59,808 bases of DNA from Vallitalea maricola (GTDB taxonomy: Bacteria > Bacillota > Clostridia > Lachnospirales > Vallitaleaceae): assembly GCF_036985595.1 (NCBI RefSeq), contig NZ_BTPU01000012.1:1-59808 (forward strand), given 5' to 3'. Made by a program: the position numbers and the translations under genes. Positions 51,996 through 59,808 of this stretch are shown here, one piece after another (the stretch's first letter is position 1; each line of letters begins with the position of its first letter). The notes under the pieces are model-generated. The model saw only the letters and a program-made list of their open reading frames with translations, had not been told where the DNA came from and did no database searches.

Positions 51996-53762
51996 ATGAA
52001 ATTCCTAGAAAAGGTCTCAATAAAAGTTCAACTATTCATTATTGCAATTACTACAATGTTGATTATATTTCTTATTATCTTATCAGTGTATACTCAGATA
52101 AATGATGTTTTCACAGAAAAAAATGATGAATATGCAAAGGAATTGATATACCAGATTGAGAAAAAAGTAGATAATAATTGCGATTTAGTCAACCACATAG
52201 TCAAGAATATTGCCTTTAATAAGATAGTTCAAGACTATCTATTAGAGGAAAAATTAGATGATAAATATGAGATATTCAAAGAAGTTGATAAATATGTAAA
52301 TAATATGATGAACTTGAAGGAAGGCATAATTGATATAGCTATCAAAAGTTCTGATGGGAGTATATATTATAAAAAAGAAGGCTCTAATATCAGTGCCGAC
52401 AGAGATTTTATATTAAAAGACAGAGTTTCTATTTATTATAGCGGTATGGAAGAATATAATGATAAGAAGGACTTAAAAAAATGTTTTGTAGTAGCTACAA
52501 ATGTTTTTTCTATAGATCCTAATAGAAGATATAATGAAAATATCGGGACCATATATTTATTTTTGGATGTAAATAGCATTGTTGGTAATACAGAAAAAAT
52601 ATTATCCAAGCAGACTAATACCAATCTATATCTAATCGACCGTAACGGAAAAATATTTTTGAGTAATGATAATAGGGTAGATGAGAATGTTGAAGAACTG
52701 AATCTGGATGAAGAAGCTTTTCTTGATAAAGTTAATGATGAAAGATGTATAATAGGGATGGCAAAACTGCCTTATATTAATGGCAAAATCGTAAGTAGAA
52801 TACCAAAAAATGAACTTTTGTATGATATTTCAGTGATTAAGAATAGACAGATAATGATAATAATCATTGCATTCTTGATTTTGGCAATACCTTTTTCCAT
52901 TACCATAAGAAATATTATAAGACCTCTTAGGAAATTCAAGATATTCACAGCTAAGATTAATTCAGGTAATATGAAAGGACTAAAATCTAAAATCGAATTG
53001 GGTGGTTATAGTGAAATGGTATCTGTTTCCTATGAATTCAATTCCATGATGGAAGAGGTAAATAGCCTGACTCACAGGTTACTGAATACTAGTTCCAAAC
53101 TATATGAAGCAGAGATTGAGACTAAACAGGCAGAATTAGCATACCTAAGAAGTCAGATTAATCCTCATTTCCTATATAACACTCTAGAGTCCATTAAGGG
53201 TATTGCGGCAGATAATGAAGTACCAGAGATAATAAATATGACAAAAGCGTTGGGGAAAGTTTTTAAGTATAGTGCTAAGGGATTGGACACGGTTTTATTA
53301 GAGGAAGAAGTAAAAGTTGTAAAATCTTATATTTACATACAACTCATACGTTTTGAGAACAGGTTTAGTGTTACATATAATATTAGTGATGAAGCCTTAC
53401 TGTGTAATGTGCCGAAAATGATATTGCAGCCTATTGTAGAAAATTCTATATTTTATGGATTGGAGCCGTTGAGAGATAAAGGAGAGTTGACAATAGATGC
53501 AAAAATAGACTCAGAAGATAATCTGATAATTGTAGTAGAAGATAATGGAAAGGGTATGGATGATGTATCATTAGCCAATATCCGAAAACAATTAGATAAT
53601 GATGATAGTTCTACATTGTGGGAGAATACAAGAAGTATAGGACTTAGTAATGTTAATAACCGTATAAGACTAAGATATGGAAAAGGTTATGGCTTAACTA
53701 TAGACAGTGAAGATGACAAAGGGACAAAGGTTACTTACAAACTACCAGGGAAGGTGAAATAG
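51996..53762 (+). CDS. YesM-type sensor histidine kinase (cassette B)
   Basis: A 588-residue membrane kinase. Helix 1 is near residues 12-34, followed by a sensing domain of about 240 residues, helix 2 near residues 285-305, then HAMP. The phospho-acceptor is His391 in QINPHFLYN. The HATPase part shows QPIVENSIFYG and VEDNGKGM. Its stop overlaps the start of the regulator gene by one base (TAGTG). By analogy with cassette A it senses an outside sugar and controls transport genes. It diverges from the orphan binding-protein gene. Confidence 0.92.
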   Translation: MKFLEKVSIKVQLFIIAITTMLIIFLIILSVYTQINDVFTEKNDEYAKELIYQIEKKVDNNCDLVNHIVKNIAFNKIVQDYLLEEKLDDKYEIFKEVDKYVNNMMNLKEGIIDIAIKSSDGSIYYKKEGSNISADRDFILKDRVSIYYSGMEEYNDKKDLKKCFVVATNVFSIDPNRRYNENIGTIYLFLDVNSIVGNTEKILSKQTNTNLYLIDRNGKIFLSNDNRVDENVEELNLDEEAFLDKVNDERCIIGMAKLPYINGKIVSRIPKNELLYDISVIKNRQIMIIIIAFLILAIPFSITIRNIIRPLRKFKIFTAKINSGNMKGLKSKIELGGYSEMVSVSYEFNSMMEEVNSLTHRLLNTSSKLYEAEIETKQAELAYLRSQINPHFLYNTLESIKGIAADNEVPEIINMTKALGKVFKYSAKGLDTVLLEEEVKVVKSYIYIQLIRFENRFSVTYNISDEALLCNVPKMILQPIVENSIFYGLEPLRDKGELTIDAKIDSEDNLIIVVEDNGKGMDDVSLANIRKQLDNDDSSTLWENTRSIGLSNVNNRIRLRYGKGYGLTIDSEDDKGTKVTYKLPGKVK

Positions 53763-55183
53763 TGTACAGAATATTAATTGTTGATGATGAAAGGTTAGTA
53801 ATTAAAAGTCTAAAAGCTAGTATTGATTGGCAGGAATATGGTTACAGTGTAATTGGAGAAGCAACTTCGGGGAAAGATGCACTAGAGTTCATTAATAAGC
53901 AAAAACCAGACCTTGTTTTCACTGATATAAGAATGCCGGAGATCAATGGTCTTGAATTAATAAAACGAGGTAAACGTATATCAGGAAAAACCCAATTCAT
54001 TGTAGTAAGTGGATATGCAGAATTCGCTTATGCTCAGAAGGCTATGCTCTATGGAGCCATGGGATATTGTCTGAAACCCTTTGACGATGATGAAATAATA
54101 AATATATTGAAAAAAGTTAAAGCAAAACTAGCAAAACTAAAAGTGACTACTATCACTAATGATTATTCACTGTTGGATACAACATCAGAAGATAATAGAG
54201 AAAGCCTTATTAAGTTATTAAAAGACAATAAAATAATAGATTCATACGCTGATAATAAAGTAATAATATTAGTGTCCATTGGAAAAAACGAACTGGAATT
54301 TTCTACGAGCATAAGTCATGTTGATTTCAGATTAGGACCTAATAAATACGTATATATCATTCCTGTTGACAAAAGAGATTATATATTAAGCACCTTAGAT
54401 ATATCAGAAGATATAAAATCAGTAGGTATCAGTTCAATAATATCTATAGATGAAAATTTGAATAAATACATAGAGAATACCACCATGGCAGCATACCAAT
54501 TTTTCATTACTGGTAAAAGAGATTTATATAACACTAAAGATATAAATTATAAGGATATAGATAATCTAGTTAGAAAGCTTGAAGATAGTGCAGGAAAAAA
54601 AGATATAAATACTATTAATAAGACTCTGGATAAGATATCTCAGTTAATTAAAAAAGGAGATTATAATATAAAACTTCTATTTCGTATGTATAATGTGATA
54701 ATGTCTTTGTTTTACAGGATTGACGGAGAATATTATGAGAGATATATCTATAACTATGAACAGCTAACAGGGATATTCACATCAGCTGATGATATGATTA
54801 TATATCTTAGAGAGTTACTTAATAGTCAGCTGAAACTTAAGCCCAAGTACCAACCAGAGAAGATTAAAAATAAGACTTTTCGGGATGTACTGCAATATGT
54901 TAACAAAAATTATTGTAATGATATATCTATTCAAAGTGTATCCAAGAAATTTGTAATCAATCCAAGCTATTTAAGCCAGATGTTCAGAAAAGAGATAAAA
55001 AAGACTTTTACTCAATATTTGACAAGCCTTAGAATGTCTGACGCATGTGAATTGTTAAAGGAAACAGAATATACCATTAATGAGATTGCAGATAAAATAG
55101 GGTACAATGATTACTTTTACTTTGCTAAGACCTTTAAAAAATTTACTGGAAAGACTCCAGGTAATTATAGAGAAGAAAATTAA
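53762..55183 (+). CDS. YesN-type response regulator with AraC domain (cassette B)
   Basis: A 473-residue regulator with receiver Asp8-Asp9 and phospho-site Asp55 (FTDIRMPEING). The final receiver Lys is in the normal Lys-Pro form (CLKPFDDD), unlike regulator A. The AraC domain is at the end: NDISIQSVSKKFVINPSYLSQMFRK, then YTINEIADKIGYNDYFYFAKTFKKFTGKTPGNYRE. The start codon is GTG, coupled to the kinase stop. Direct repeats before the next gene (55244-55304) are its likely targets. Confidence 0.92.
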   Translation: MYRILIVDDERLVIKSLKASIDWQEYGYSVIGEATSGKDALEFINKQKPDLVFTDIRMPEINGLELIKRGKRISGKTQFIVVSGYAEFAYAQKAMLYGAMGYCLKPFDDDEIINILKKVKAKLAKLKVTTITNDYSLLDTTSEDNRESLIKLLKDNKIIDSYADNKVIILVSIGKNELEFSTSISHVDFRLGPNKYVYIIPVDKRDYILSTLDISEDIKSVGISSIISIDENLNKYIENTTMAAYQFFITGKRDLYNTKDINYKDIDNLVRKLEDSAGKKDINTINKTLDKISQLIKKGDYNIKLLFRMYNVIMSLFYRIDGEYYERYIYNYEQLTGIFTSADDMIIYLRELLNSQLKLKPKYQPEKIKNKTFRDVLQYVNKNYCNDISIQSVSKKFVINPSYLSQMFRKEIKKTFTQYLTSLRMSDACELLKETEYTINEIADKIGYNDYFYFAKTFKKFTGKTPGNYREEN

Positions 55184-55199
55184 TGAAATTATTGATTAT

Positions 55200-55219
55200 G
55201 CCACCTTAGGGTGGCTTTT
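55200..55219 (+). terminator. Terminator after the cassette B regulator gene
   Basis: GCCACC (55200-55205) and GGTGGC (55210-55215) pair over six G/C-rich bases around a TTAG loop, then TTTT. Confidence 0.75.
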
Positions 55220-55243
55220 GTTATACATAAACTACTAAAAAAA

Positions 55244-55304
55244 GTACAAAAAATATCTAATTTATGTACAAAATACCTTATATAATATACAAAGAATATC
55301 TAAC
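55244..55304 (+). repeat. Helically phased direct repeats, candidate YesN-type binding sites
   Basis: Three copies of a TACAAA-centred repeat at 55244-55260, 55266-55280 and 55287-55304. Copies 1 and 3 continue with ATATCTAA; copy 2 has a looser tail. The ACAAA cores start 22 and 21 bases apart, two turns of the helix, so all lie on one face. A further TACAAA lies at 55314-55319, close to the next gene's promoter. Confidence 0.6.
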
Positions 55305-55412
55305 TATAGTTAATACAAAACAAACTCCCAAAACATTATAATGTAATCAGTCAGAAGAAATGAATTACTGATCAACAACTGACTAAATACAAAAAAAGGG
55401 AGAGCGGTATTT

Positions 55413-56789
55413 ATGAATATTAAGAAATTAATGGCTTTGTTACTAACAACATTACTTGTAATGGGTACTTTTGTTGGTTGTGGTAATGATAAGCCAAAAG
55501 AAAGTAGTAAAACAGTTGACAAGAATGTTGAAAAAACTGAAGAAAATGATTCAGGTGAAGAAGAACAGGAAAAAGAAAATAGTTTAAGCGGTGAAGTTGT
55601 TTATTGGTCAATGTGGAGTGAAAATGAGCCACAAGCTAAGATATTAAAAGGTGCCATAGAACGATTTGAAAAAGCTAATCCTAATGTGAAAGTAGACGTT
55701 CAATGGCAGGGAAGAGGTGTAAGAGATTTAGTTATACCAGCTATCGAAGGTGGTCAAAAGCTGGATATATTTGATTCTGACCCAGTTGGAATGTATACAT
55801 CTCTTGGAAAAAGCTTATTGAATCTAGATGAATTATACTCATCACCATCTATCAGTGACCCATCCAAAACATTAGCAGAAACTATTTTACCATCCTTAGT
55901 TAAATGGGATAAATCTTTAGCTGATGGGGTGGAGTTAAATGGTCATTTCTCAGTTCCATATGCACCATATGCAGTAACATGGTTCTATAACAAAGACCAT
56001 TTTGAAAAAGCAGGTATAAAAAGTGTACCTAAGACTTGGGAAGAACTAGATGCTGCATGTGCAAGTCTAAAAGAAGCTGGATACAAACCAATTACAGTGG
56101 ATGATGCATATTATTCTATGATGTTCTCATATTATCTTGATAGAGCTATAACAAATGATGAAGTAGCAAAATTGGTATCTGACAATACTGGTGAAAGCTG
56201 GGATAACCCTCTAGTGGTTCAAGCTATTGAAGCATTCGAAGATTTCCATAAAAAAGGATATTTTGCACCAGAGATTGAAACTAACAAATACCCTGCAGGA
56301 CAGCAGCAAGTTGCACTTGATGAAGCTACAATGTATTTCAATGGAACATGGTTACCAGCAGAAGTATCTGCAACAACAGGTCCAGACTTTAACTGGGGTC
56401 AATTCACATTCCCAACTGTACCTAATGGAAAAGGTAAAATAACAGACCTTACATTTGGTGGTCAAGCATTCTTAGCCAATGCGGAGACCGATAATAAAGA
56501 AGCCACACTTGAATTATTAAAATATTTTGTTGATACAAAAACACAGGAAGCATTTGCTGAAGCTGGTTTGACAGCTTGTACTGTTGGTACAAAATGGCCT
56601 GACTCTATAGCAGATGCTCAAGCTATCGTTAGTGAAGCTGATAAAAACATTAACTGGGGTGCTAATTTGAGTGGAGATTTCGCAGAGGCTATAGTAGTTC
56701 CAGAGATGGTTAATGTTATGATTGGTAAATCAACAGCAAAAGAATTCATAGAGAAAATGAAAAAAGATGCAAAAACTTATGCAAAATAA
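55413..56789 (+). CDS. Extracellular sugar-binding lipoprotein of an ABC importer (cassette B)
   Basis: A 458-residue lipoprotein with signal ending in TFVGCGN (lipobox Cys23), followed by an acidic linker. The family 1 binding fold is clear: GEVVYWSMWSENEPQAKIL, then KLDIFDSDPVGMY, then KAGIKSVPKTWEELDAACASLKEAGY. It should capture an oligosaccharide and deliver it to the two permeases that follow. GGGAGAG precedes the ATG. A hairpin with no T run follows the gene at 56819-56837. Confidence 0.93.
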   Translation: MNIKKLMALLLTTLLVMGTFVGCGNDKPKESSKTVDKNVEKTEENDSGEEEQEKENSLSGEVVYWSMWSENEPQAKILKGAIERFEKANPNVKVDVQWQGRGVRDLVIPAIEGGQKLDIFDSDPVGMYTSLGKSLLNLDELYSSPSISDPSKTLAETILPSLVKWDKSLADGVELNGHFSVPYAPYAVTWFYNKDHFEKAGIKSVPKTWEELDAACASLKEAGYKPITVDDAYYSMMFSYYLDRAITNDEVAKLVSDNTGESWDNPLVVQAIEAFEDFHKKGYFAPEIETNKYPAGQQQVALDEATMYFNGTWLPAEVSATTGPDFNWGQFTFPTVPNGKGKITDLTFGGQAFLANAETDNKEATLELLKYFVDTKTQEAFAEAGLTACTVGTKWPDSIADAQAIVSEADKNINWGANLSGDFAEAIVVPEMVNVMIGKSTAKEFIEKMKKDAKTYAK

Positions 56790-56818
56790 TATATAAATAA
56801 TTTGGTTACTAATTTCAT

Positions 56819-56837
56819 GGGGCTGTCCGACAGCCCC
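56819..56837 (+). terminator. Hairpin between binding protein and permease genes (B)
   Basis: GGGGCTG (56819-56825) pairs perfectly with CAGCCCC (56831-56837). No T run follows, so it may protect or process the mRNA rather than end it. Confidence 0.65.
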
Positions 56838-56866
56838 AACTTTACATAAAAATGGAGAATGATAAT

Positions 56867-57790
56867 ATGGGAAATATGAAAAAAAATGAAAGAAAAATGA
56901 TTGTGTTGTTCATGGCTCCTGTGGTACTGATATATCTAATATTCTTTTTATATCCAACTATACGTACTGTTCATATGTCTTTTTTCAAAGTAAGGAATCT
57001 GGCAAGTCCAGCAAGTGAATGGAGCTTCGTAGGATTCAAGAATTATATGGACCTGACCAAGAATCCTTTGTTTGTTATATCTTATAAAAATATAATGGCA
57101 ATACTTTTCATAGGCGGATTAGGAGTTTTTATTTTAGCATTTTTCTTTGCAGTAGTACTTCAGAAGATGAAAACCAAGAAATTCTTTAGAGCGGCTATAT
57201 ATCTGCCTAATGTTATAACACCAGTTGCATTGGTTGTAATGTGGACTCAATATGTATTCAATTCAAGATTTGGCTTCCTTAAAAGTTTTTTTGGAGCCCT
57301 TGGACTTGATAGGCTTGCATCTATACCTTGGACATCACCAGATTGGGCATTCACATCGATGATGATAGCTTTTTGTTTTGGTTCTGTAGGTTATTATATG
57401 GTTATAATTATGGCTGCCATGGATAAGATACCTAAAGATTTTTATGAATGTGCTGATCTTGAAGGGGCAGGAAGTTTTACCAAATTCTTTCGTATTACGC
57501 TGCCTCTAATGAAAGATATATTAAGAACTGCAATAACATTTTGGTGTCTAGGTGCAATTAACTTTTTTTTATGGTCTAGAGTTTTCAGTGGCTCAGGAAT
57601 GGATCCAAAGACACTTAGTCCAGCGAACTTGATGTTCAATATGATATTCGGCGGCAGTAAGACCCAGCAGGTAGCTGAACATATCAATGTTGGAATGGGT
57701 GCGGCAATAGGTGTCACTCTCTGTGCATCAGTTATACTTGTTTTTGTCATTTTGAACGTTGTAATAAGCAAAGAAAAATATGAGTATTAA
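56867..57790 (+). CDS. ABC sugar transporter permease, MalF-like (cassette B)
   Basis: A 307-residue six-helix permease. The EAA-type motif is ECADLEGAGSFTKFFRITLPLM near residues 200-221 (Glu-Cys-Ala replaces Glu-Ala-Ala). ATG at 56867 was chosen because GGAG lies nine bases before it; the ATG at 56852 has no ribosome site. It pairs with the permease encoded 11 bases later. Substrate unknown, and no ATPase gene is in the cassette. Confidence 0.9.
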   Translation: MGNMKKNERKMIVLFMAPVVLIYLIFFLYPTIRTVHMSFFKVRNLASPASEWSFVGFKNYMDLTKNPLFVISYKNIMAILFIGGLGVFILAFFFAVVLQKMKTKKFFRAAIYLPNVITPVALVVMWTQYVFNSRFGFLKSFFGALGLDRLASIPWTSPDWAFTSMMIAFCFGSVGYYMVIIMAAMDKIPKDFYECADLEGAGSFTKFFRITLPLMKDILRTAITFWCLGAINFFLWSRVFSGSGMDPKTLSPANLMFNMIFGGSKTQQVAEHINVGMGAAIGVTLCASVILVFVILNVVISKEKYEY

Positions 57791-57801
57791 GGAGGCATAT
57801 T

Positions 57802-58665
57802 ATGCAGGAAAAATCAAATAGATTCAGAGTATCTAATATCAAGAATATGTTTCCTAGATTTCTAGGGAGAATAATAGTTGTTGCATGGGTTTTATTTACC
57901 GTAATAGTTATCGGATGGATATTCGTTGCTTCCCTAAGTACAACAAAAGAGATATTTACCAATAAATTATTACATAGCGGGTTACAGTTTAAAAATTATA
58001 TCAAGACATTTCAGCTCTATAATGTAGGAAGATATTTCCTTAATAGTGCTATATACACGGTGACAGCTTGTTTAGGAGTCATTTTTGTAGCTGCCCCAGC
58101 TTCTTACATCATGGCTAAATATGTATTCAAAGGTAAAAATATTGTTAGATTGGCTTATGCTTCTGCAATGGGAATTCCAGGAGCTATGATTATGGTACCT
58201 ATGTTTATGCTTGTAGGTAAATTACATATGACAGAATCTATATTGACATTGATTCTTATCTATATCTTTACATCAGTCCCATTTACCATATTTTATTTAA
58301 CAGGATTTTTTACAACCATCCCTAATGAGATACAACAGGCGGCTTTGATAGATGGATGCAGTCATATAAAAGCATTCTGGAAAGTTATTTTTCCATTAGC
58401 ACAACCAGGCATAATTACAGTTACAATGTTCAATTTCATAGGTATATGGAATGAATATCTATGGGCTCTAATATTTGCTAGTAAAGCTGAAAAGAGGACA
58501 TTAGCGATAGGATTACAGTCTATTGTCCAGAGTATGAGTGTTACAGGAGATTATGCTTCACTTTTTGCAGGGGTAATTATTGTTTTCTTACCTACATTTA
58601 TCTTATTCATCATATTATCAAACAAGATAATGACTGGGATAACAGGTGGTTCAGTAAAAGGATAA
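57802..58665 (+). CDS. ABC sugar transporter permease, MalG-like (cassette B)
   Basis: A 287-residue six-helix permease. The EAA-type loop reads QQAALIDGCSHIKAFWKVIFPLAQPG near residues 177-202. The C-terminal GITGGSVKG matches the tail of the cassette A partner (SGLVSGSVKG). AAGGAGG precedes the ATG. The next gene, probably a glycoside hydrolase, begins about 110 bases on. Confidence 0.92.
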   Translation: MQEKSNRFRVSNIKNMFPRFLGRIIVVAWVLFTVIVIGWIFVASLSTTKEIFTNKLLHSGLQFKNYIKTFQLYNVGRYFLNSAIYTVTACLGVIFVAAPASYIMAKYVFKGKNIVRLAYASAMGIPGAMIMVPMFMLVGKLHMTESILTLILIYIFTSVPFTIFYLTGFFTTIPNEIQQAALIDGCSHIKAFWKVIFPLAQPGIITVTMFNFIGIWNEYLWALIFASKAEKRTLAIGLQSIVQSMSVTGDYASLFAGVIIVFLPTFILFIILSNKIMTGITGGSVKG

Positions 58666-58775
58666 TATATTTTTATCTAATAAATATACATTGATTACAT
58701 AATTTTTGTCCATAGTATTATTTATTAATTTATGTATAATGACATTAAAAATGGATATTTATAGGAGGATAACAT

Positions 58776-59808
58776 ATGGGCAAAGATATAATGGTTCTGC
58801 AAAATAATAATGTTCAGATTAAGTATACAACAACTGATTTAGATTTAATTATAGCCATTGGGAGAAAAGAATGGAGATATGATAAATCTTATAATCCTTA
58901 TATGGAGATTAAAGTAAATGATGAAAATAAGAGAATCAATTTCTGGGAAGCACAAAATATTTCCCATACAGAATATAAAACTGGTTTAGGAGAGGGGATC
59001 AAGTCAACTTATTCTGATTTTATTATTGAAGGACAACAATTGGATATATCTTTTGAAACTCTTATATGGATAGATAACACATATGGTGATGTACATTTTG
59101 AATTTATTCCAATAAGAGAAATGAAAGGTATGATTAAAAAAGTAGTTTGGCCTGGACCATTTGAATTCAATAAAACAAGCAGTGATAATTATACAGTACT
59201 GCCAATGATGCAGGGATGTATAATTCCTACCAATTGGAAGGAAAAAGTTGAGCATATAGATGATGGACGCTATTATTCAAGAGATGCCTACATGCCTTGG
59301 TTTGGACAAATTGAAGAGGGAAAAGGTTATATTGCTATAGCTGAAACTCCTTGGGATGGAGGTTATGACTTAGACCATCAGGGAAGAGGTCATACTATTA
59401 TAACTCCTTATTGGGAGCCTTCACTAGGTTGTATCTCTTATAATAGAGAGATTGTATATAGATTCTTGGATGAGTGTGATTACAATACTTTGTGTAAAGT
59501 ATATAGAAATTATATTAACGAAAAAGGTGCACTAGTTACTTTAGAAGAAAAGAACATTAGGAACTCTAATGTTAAGAAATTAATAGGTAGTCCTATAATA
59601 CATACCAATATTTATAAGCATGTAGTTCCTGACAGCATTTTTTATGATAAAGATAATCCTGATAAAAATGAACAGCTGACAACATTTAACAGTAGGATTG
59701 ATCAACTCAAGAAACTAAAAGACATGGGTATAGATAAGGCATATGTTCATCTAGATGGATGGGGTAAAATGGGATATGACAACCAGCACCCAGATGTATT
59801 ACCTCCCT
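58776..59808 (+). CDS. Glycoside-hydrolase-like protein, cut by the window edge
   Basis: An open frame of 344 codons with no stop before the window ends. AGGAGG precedes the ATG. The first ~260 residues are a beta-sandwich-type region (GKDIMVLQNNNVQIKYTTT, then LIWIDNTYGDVHFEF). A barrel-like part then starts with KKLKDMGIDKAYVHLDGWG and reads on to YDNQHPDVLPP at the edge. That HPD-LPP pattern recalls large GH-type proteins (DUF5696 / GH101-like); this is a weak match from memory. There is no signal peptide, so it should act in the cytosol on the sugar brought in by cassette B. Confidence 0.75.
   Translation, partial: MGKDIMVLQNNNVQIKYTTTDLDLIIAIGRKEWRYDKSYNPYMEIKVNDENKRINFWEAQNISHTEYKTGLGEGIKSTYSDFIIEGQQLDISFETLIWIDNTYGDVHFEFIPIREMKGMIKKVVWPGPFEFNKTSSDNYTVLPMMQGCIIPTNWKEKVEHIDDGRYYSRDAYMPWFGQIEEGKGYIAIAETPWDGGYDLDHQGRGHTIITPYWEPSLGCISYNREIVYRFLDECDYNTLCKVYRNYINEKGALVTLEEKNIRNSNVKKLIGSPIIHTNIYKHVVPDSIFYDKDNPDKNEQLTTFNSRIDQLKKLKDMGIDKAYVHLDGWGKMGYDNQHPDVLPP

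Noticed and set aside
1..59808. CRISPR arrays, rRNA genes, insertion sequences and riboswitches
   Set aside because: I looked for regular spacer repeats, conserved rRNA text, transposase motifs and long leader folds and saw none that I could support.

Overview
The window is AT-rich (roughly 30% GC by eye), with strong AGGAGG-type ribosome sites, LxxC lipoproteins, YesM/YesN two-component systems, BlaI/BlaR-like regulators and many intrinsic terminators. This fits a low-GC Gram-positive of the class Clostridia. A free-living, polysaccharide-using Lachnospirales or Vallitalea-like bacterium is my best guess, but that rests on gene style only. I see no rRNA, complete tRNA, CRISPR array or intact transposase.

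Layout. 1-3.2 kb: a CAP-domain lipoprotein, a FadR-type GntR regulator and a KdgK-like sugar kinase. 3.2-7.9 kb: a BlaI repressor and a BlaR/M56 protease that lacks the beta-lactam sensor domain, set between two paralogous secreted lipoproteins. The two transcription units start from near-identical promoters with the same palindromic operator. 8.1-10.6 kb: an ECF sigma/anti-sigma pair, a small secreted protein whose Shine-Dalgarno lies inside a hairpin, and a SnoaL-like protein. 10.6-17.5 kb: sugar-uptake cassette A (YesM kinase, YesN regulator, binding protein, two permeases).

18.3-32.6 kb is an accessory island. It holds two toxin genes with a shared N-terminal export-type domain and unrelated C-termini: one cytoplasmic-type toxin with a cytosolic immunity candidate, and one lysozyme-like toxin with a membrane-anchored immunity candidate. 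Each toxin has the same duplicated upstream element at the same distance. An XRE regulator follows, then a small DUF6809-like gene, a DUF2284 protein, a complete four-gene type I Zorya anti-phage system (zorABCD) and two decayed genes.

32.6-40 kb: a SagB-type oxidoreductase, DUF2691, an ArsC/Spx-like protein, a GNAT acetyltransferase, a small secreted protein, an S51 peptidase/nitrilase operon and a second ECF sigma/anti-sigma pair. 40.3-46.8 kb: a secreted beta-helix protein with two duplicated carbohydrate-binding-like modules, a PrsA/SurA-like lipid-face protein, a membrane protein and a hydantoinase/oxoprolinase-type protein. 47.1-48.1 kb: a DUF3791/DUF3990 module that looks like an ADP-ribosyltransferase toxin-antitoxin locus, with a perfect palindrome over its promoter. 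48.1-50.1 kb: an epimerase and a membrane protein. 50.1-59.8 kb: an orphan binding protein, then sugar-uptake cassette B with the same layout as A, ending in a glycoside-hydrolase-like gene cut by the window edge.

The most novel-looking items are the sensor-less BlaI/BlaR-lipoprotein regulon, the paired toxin/immunity loci with their duplicated promoter element, and the DUF3990 module. Zorya is a known system and is complete here.
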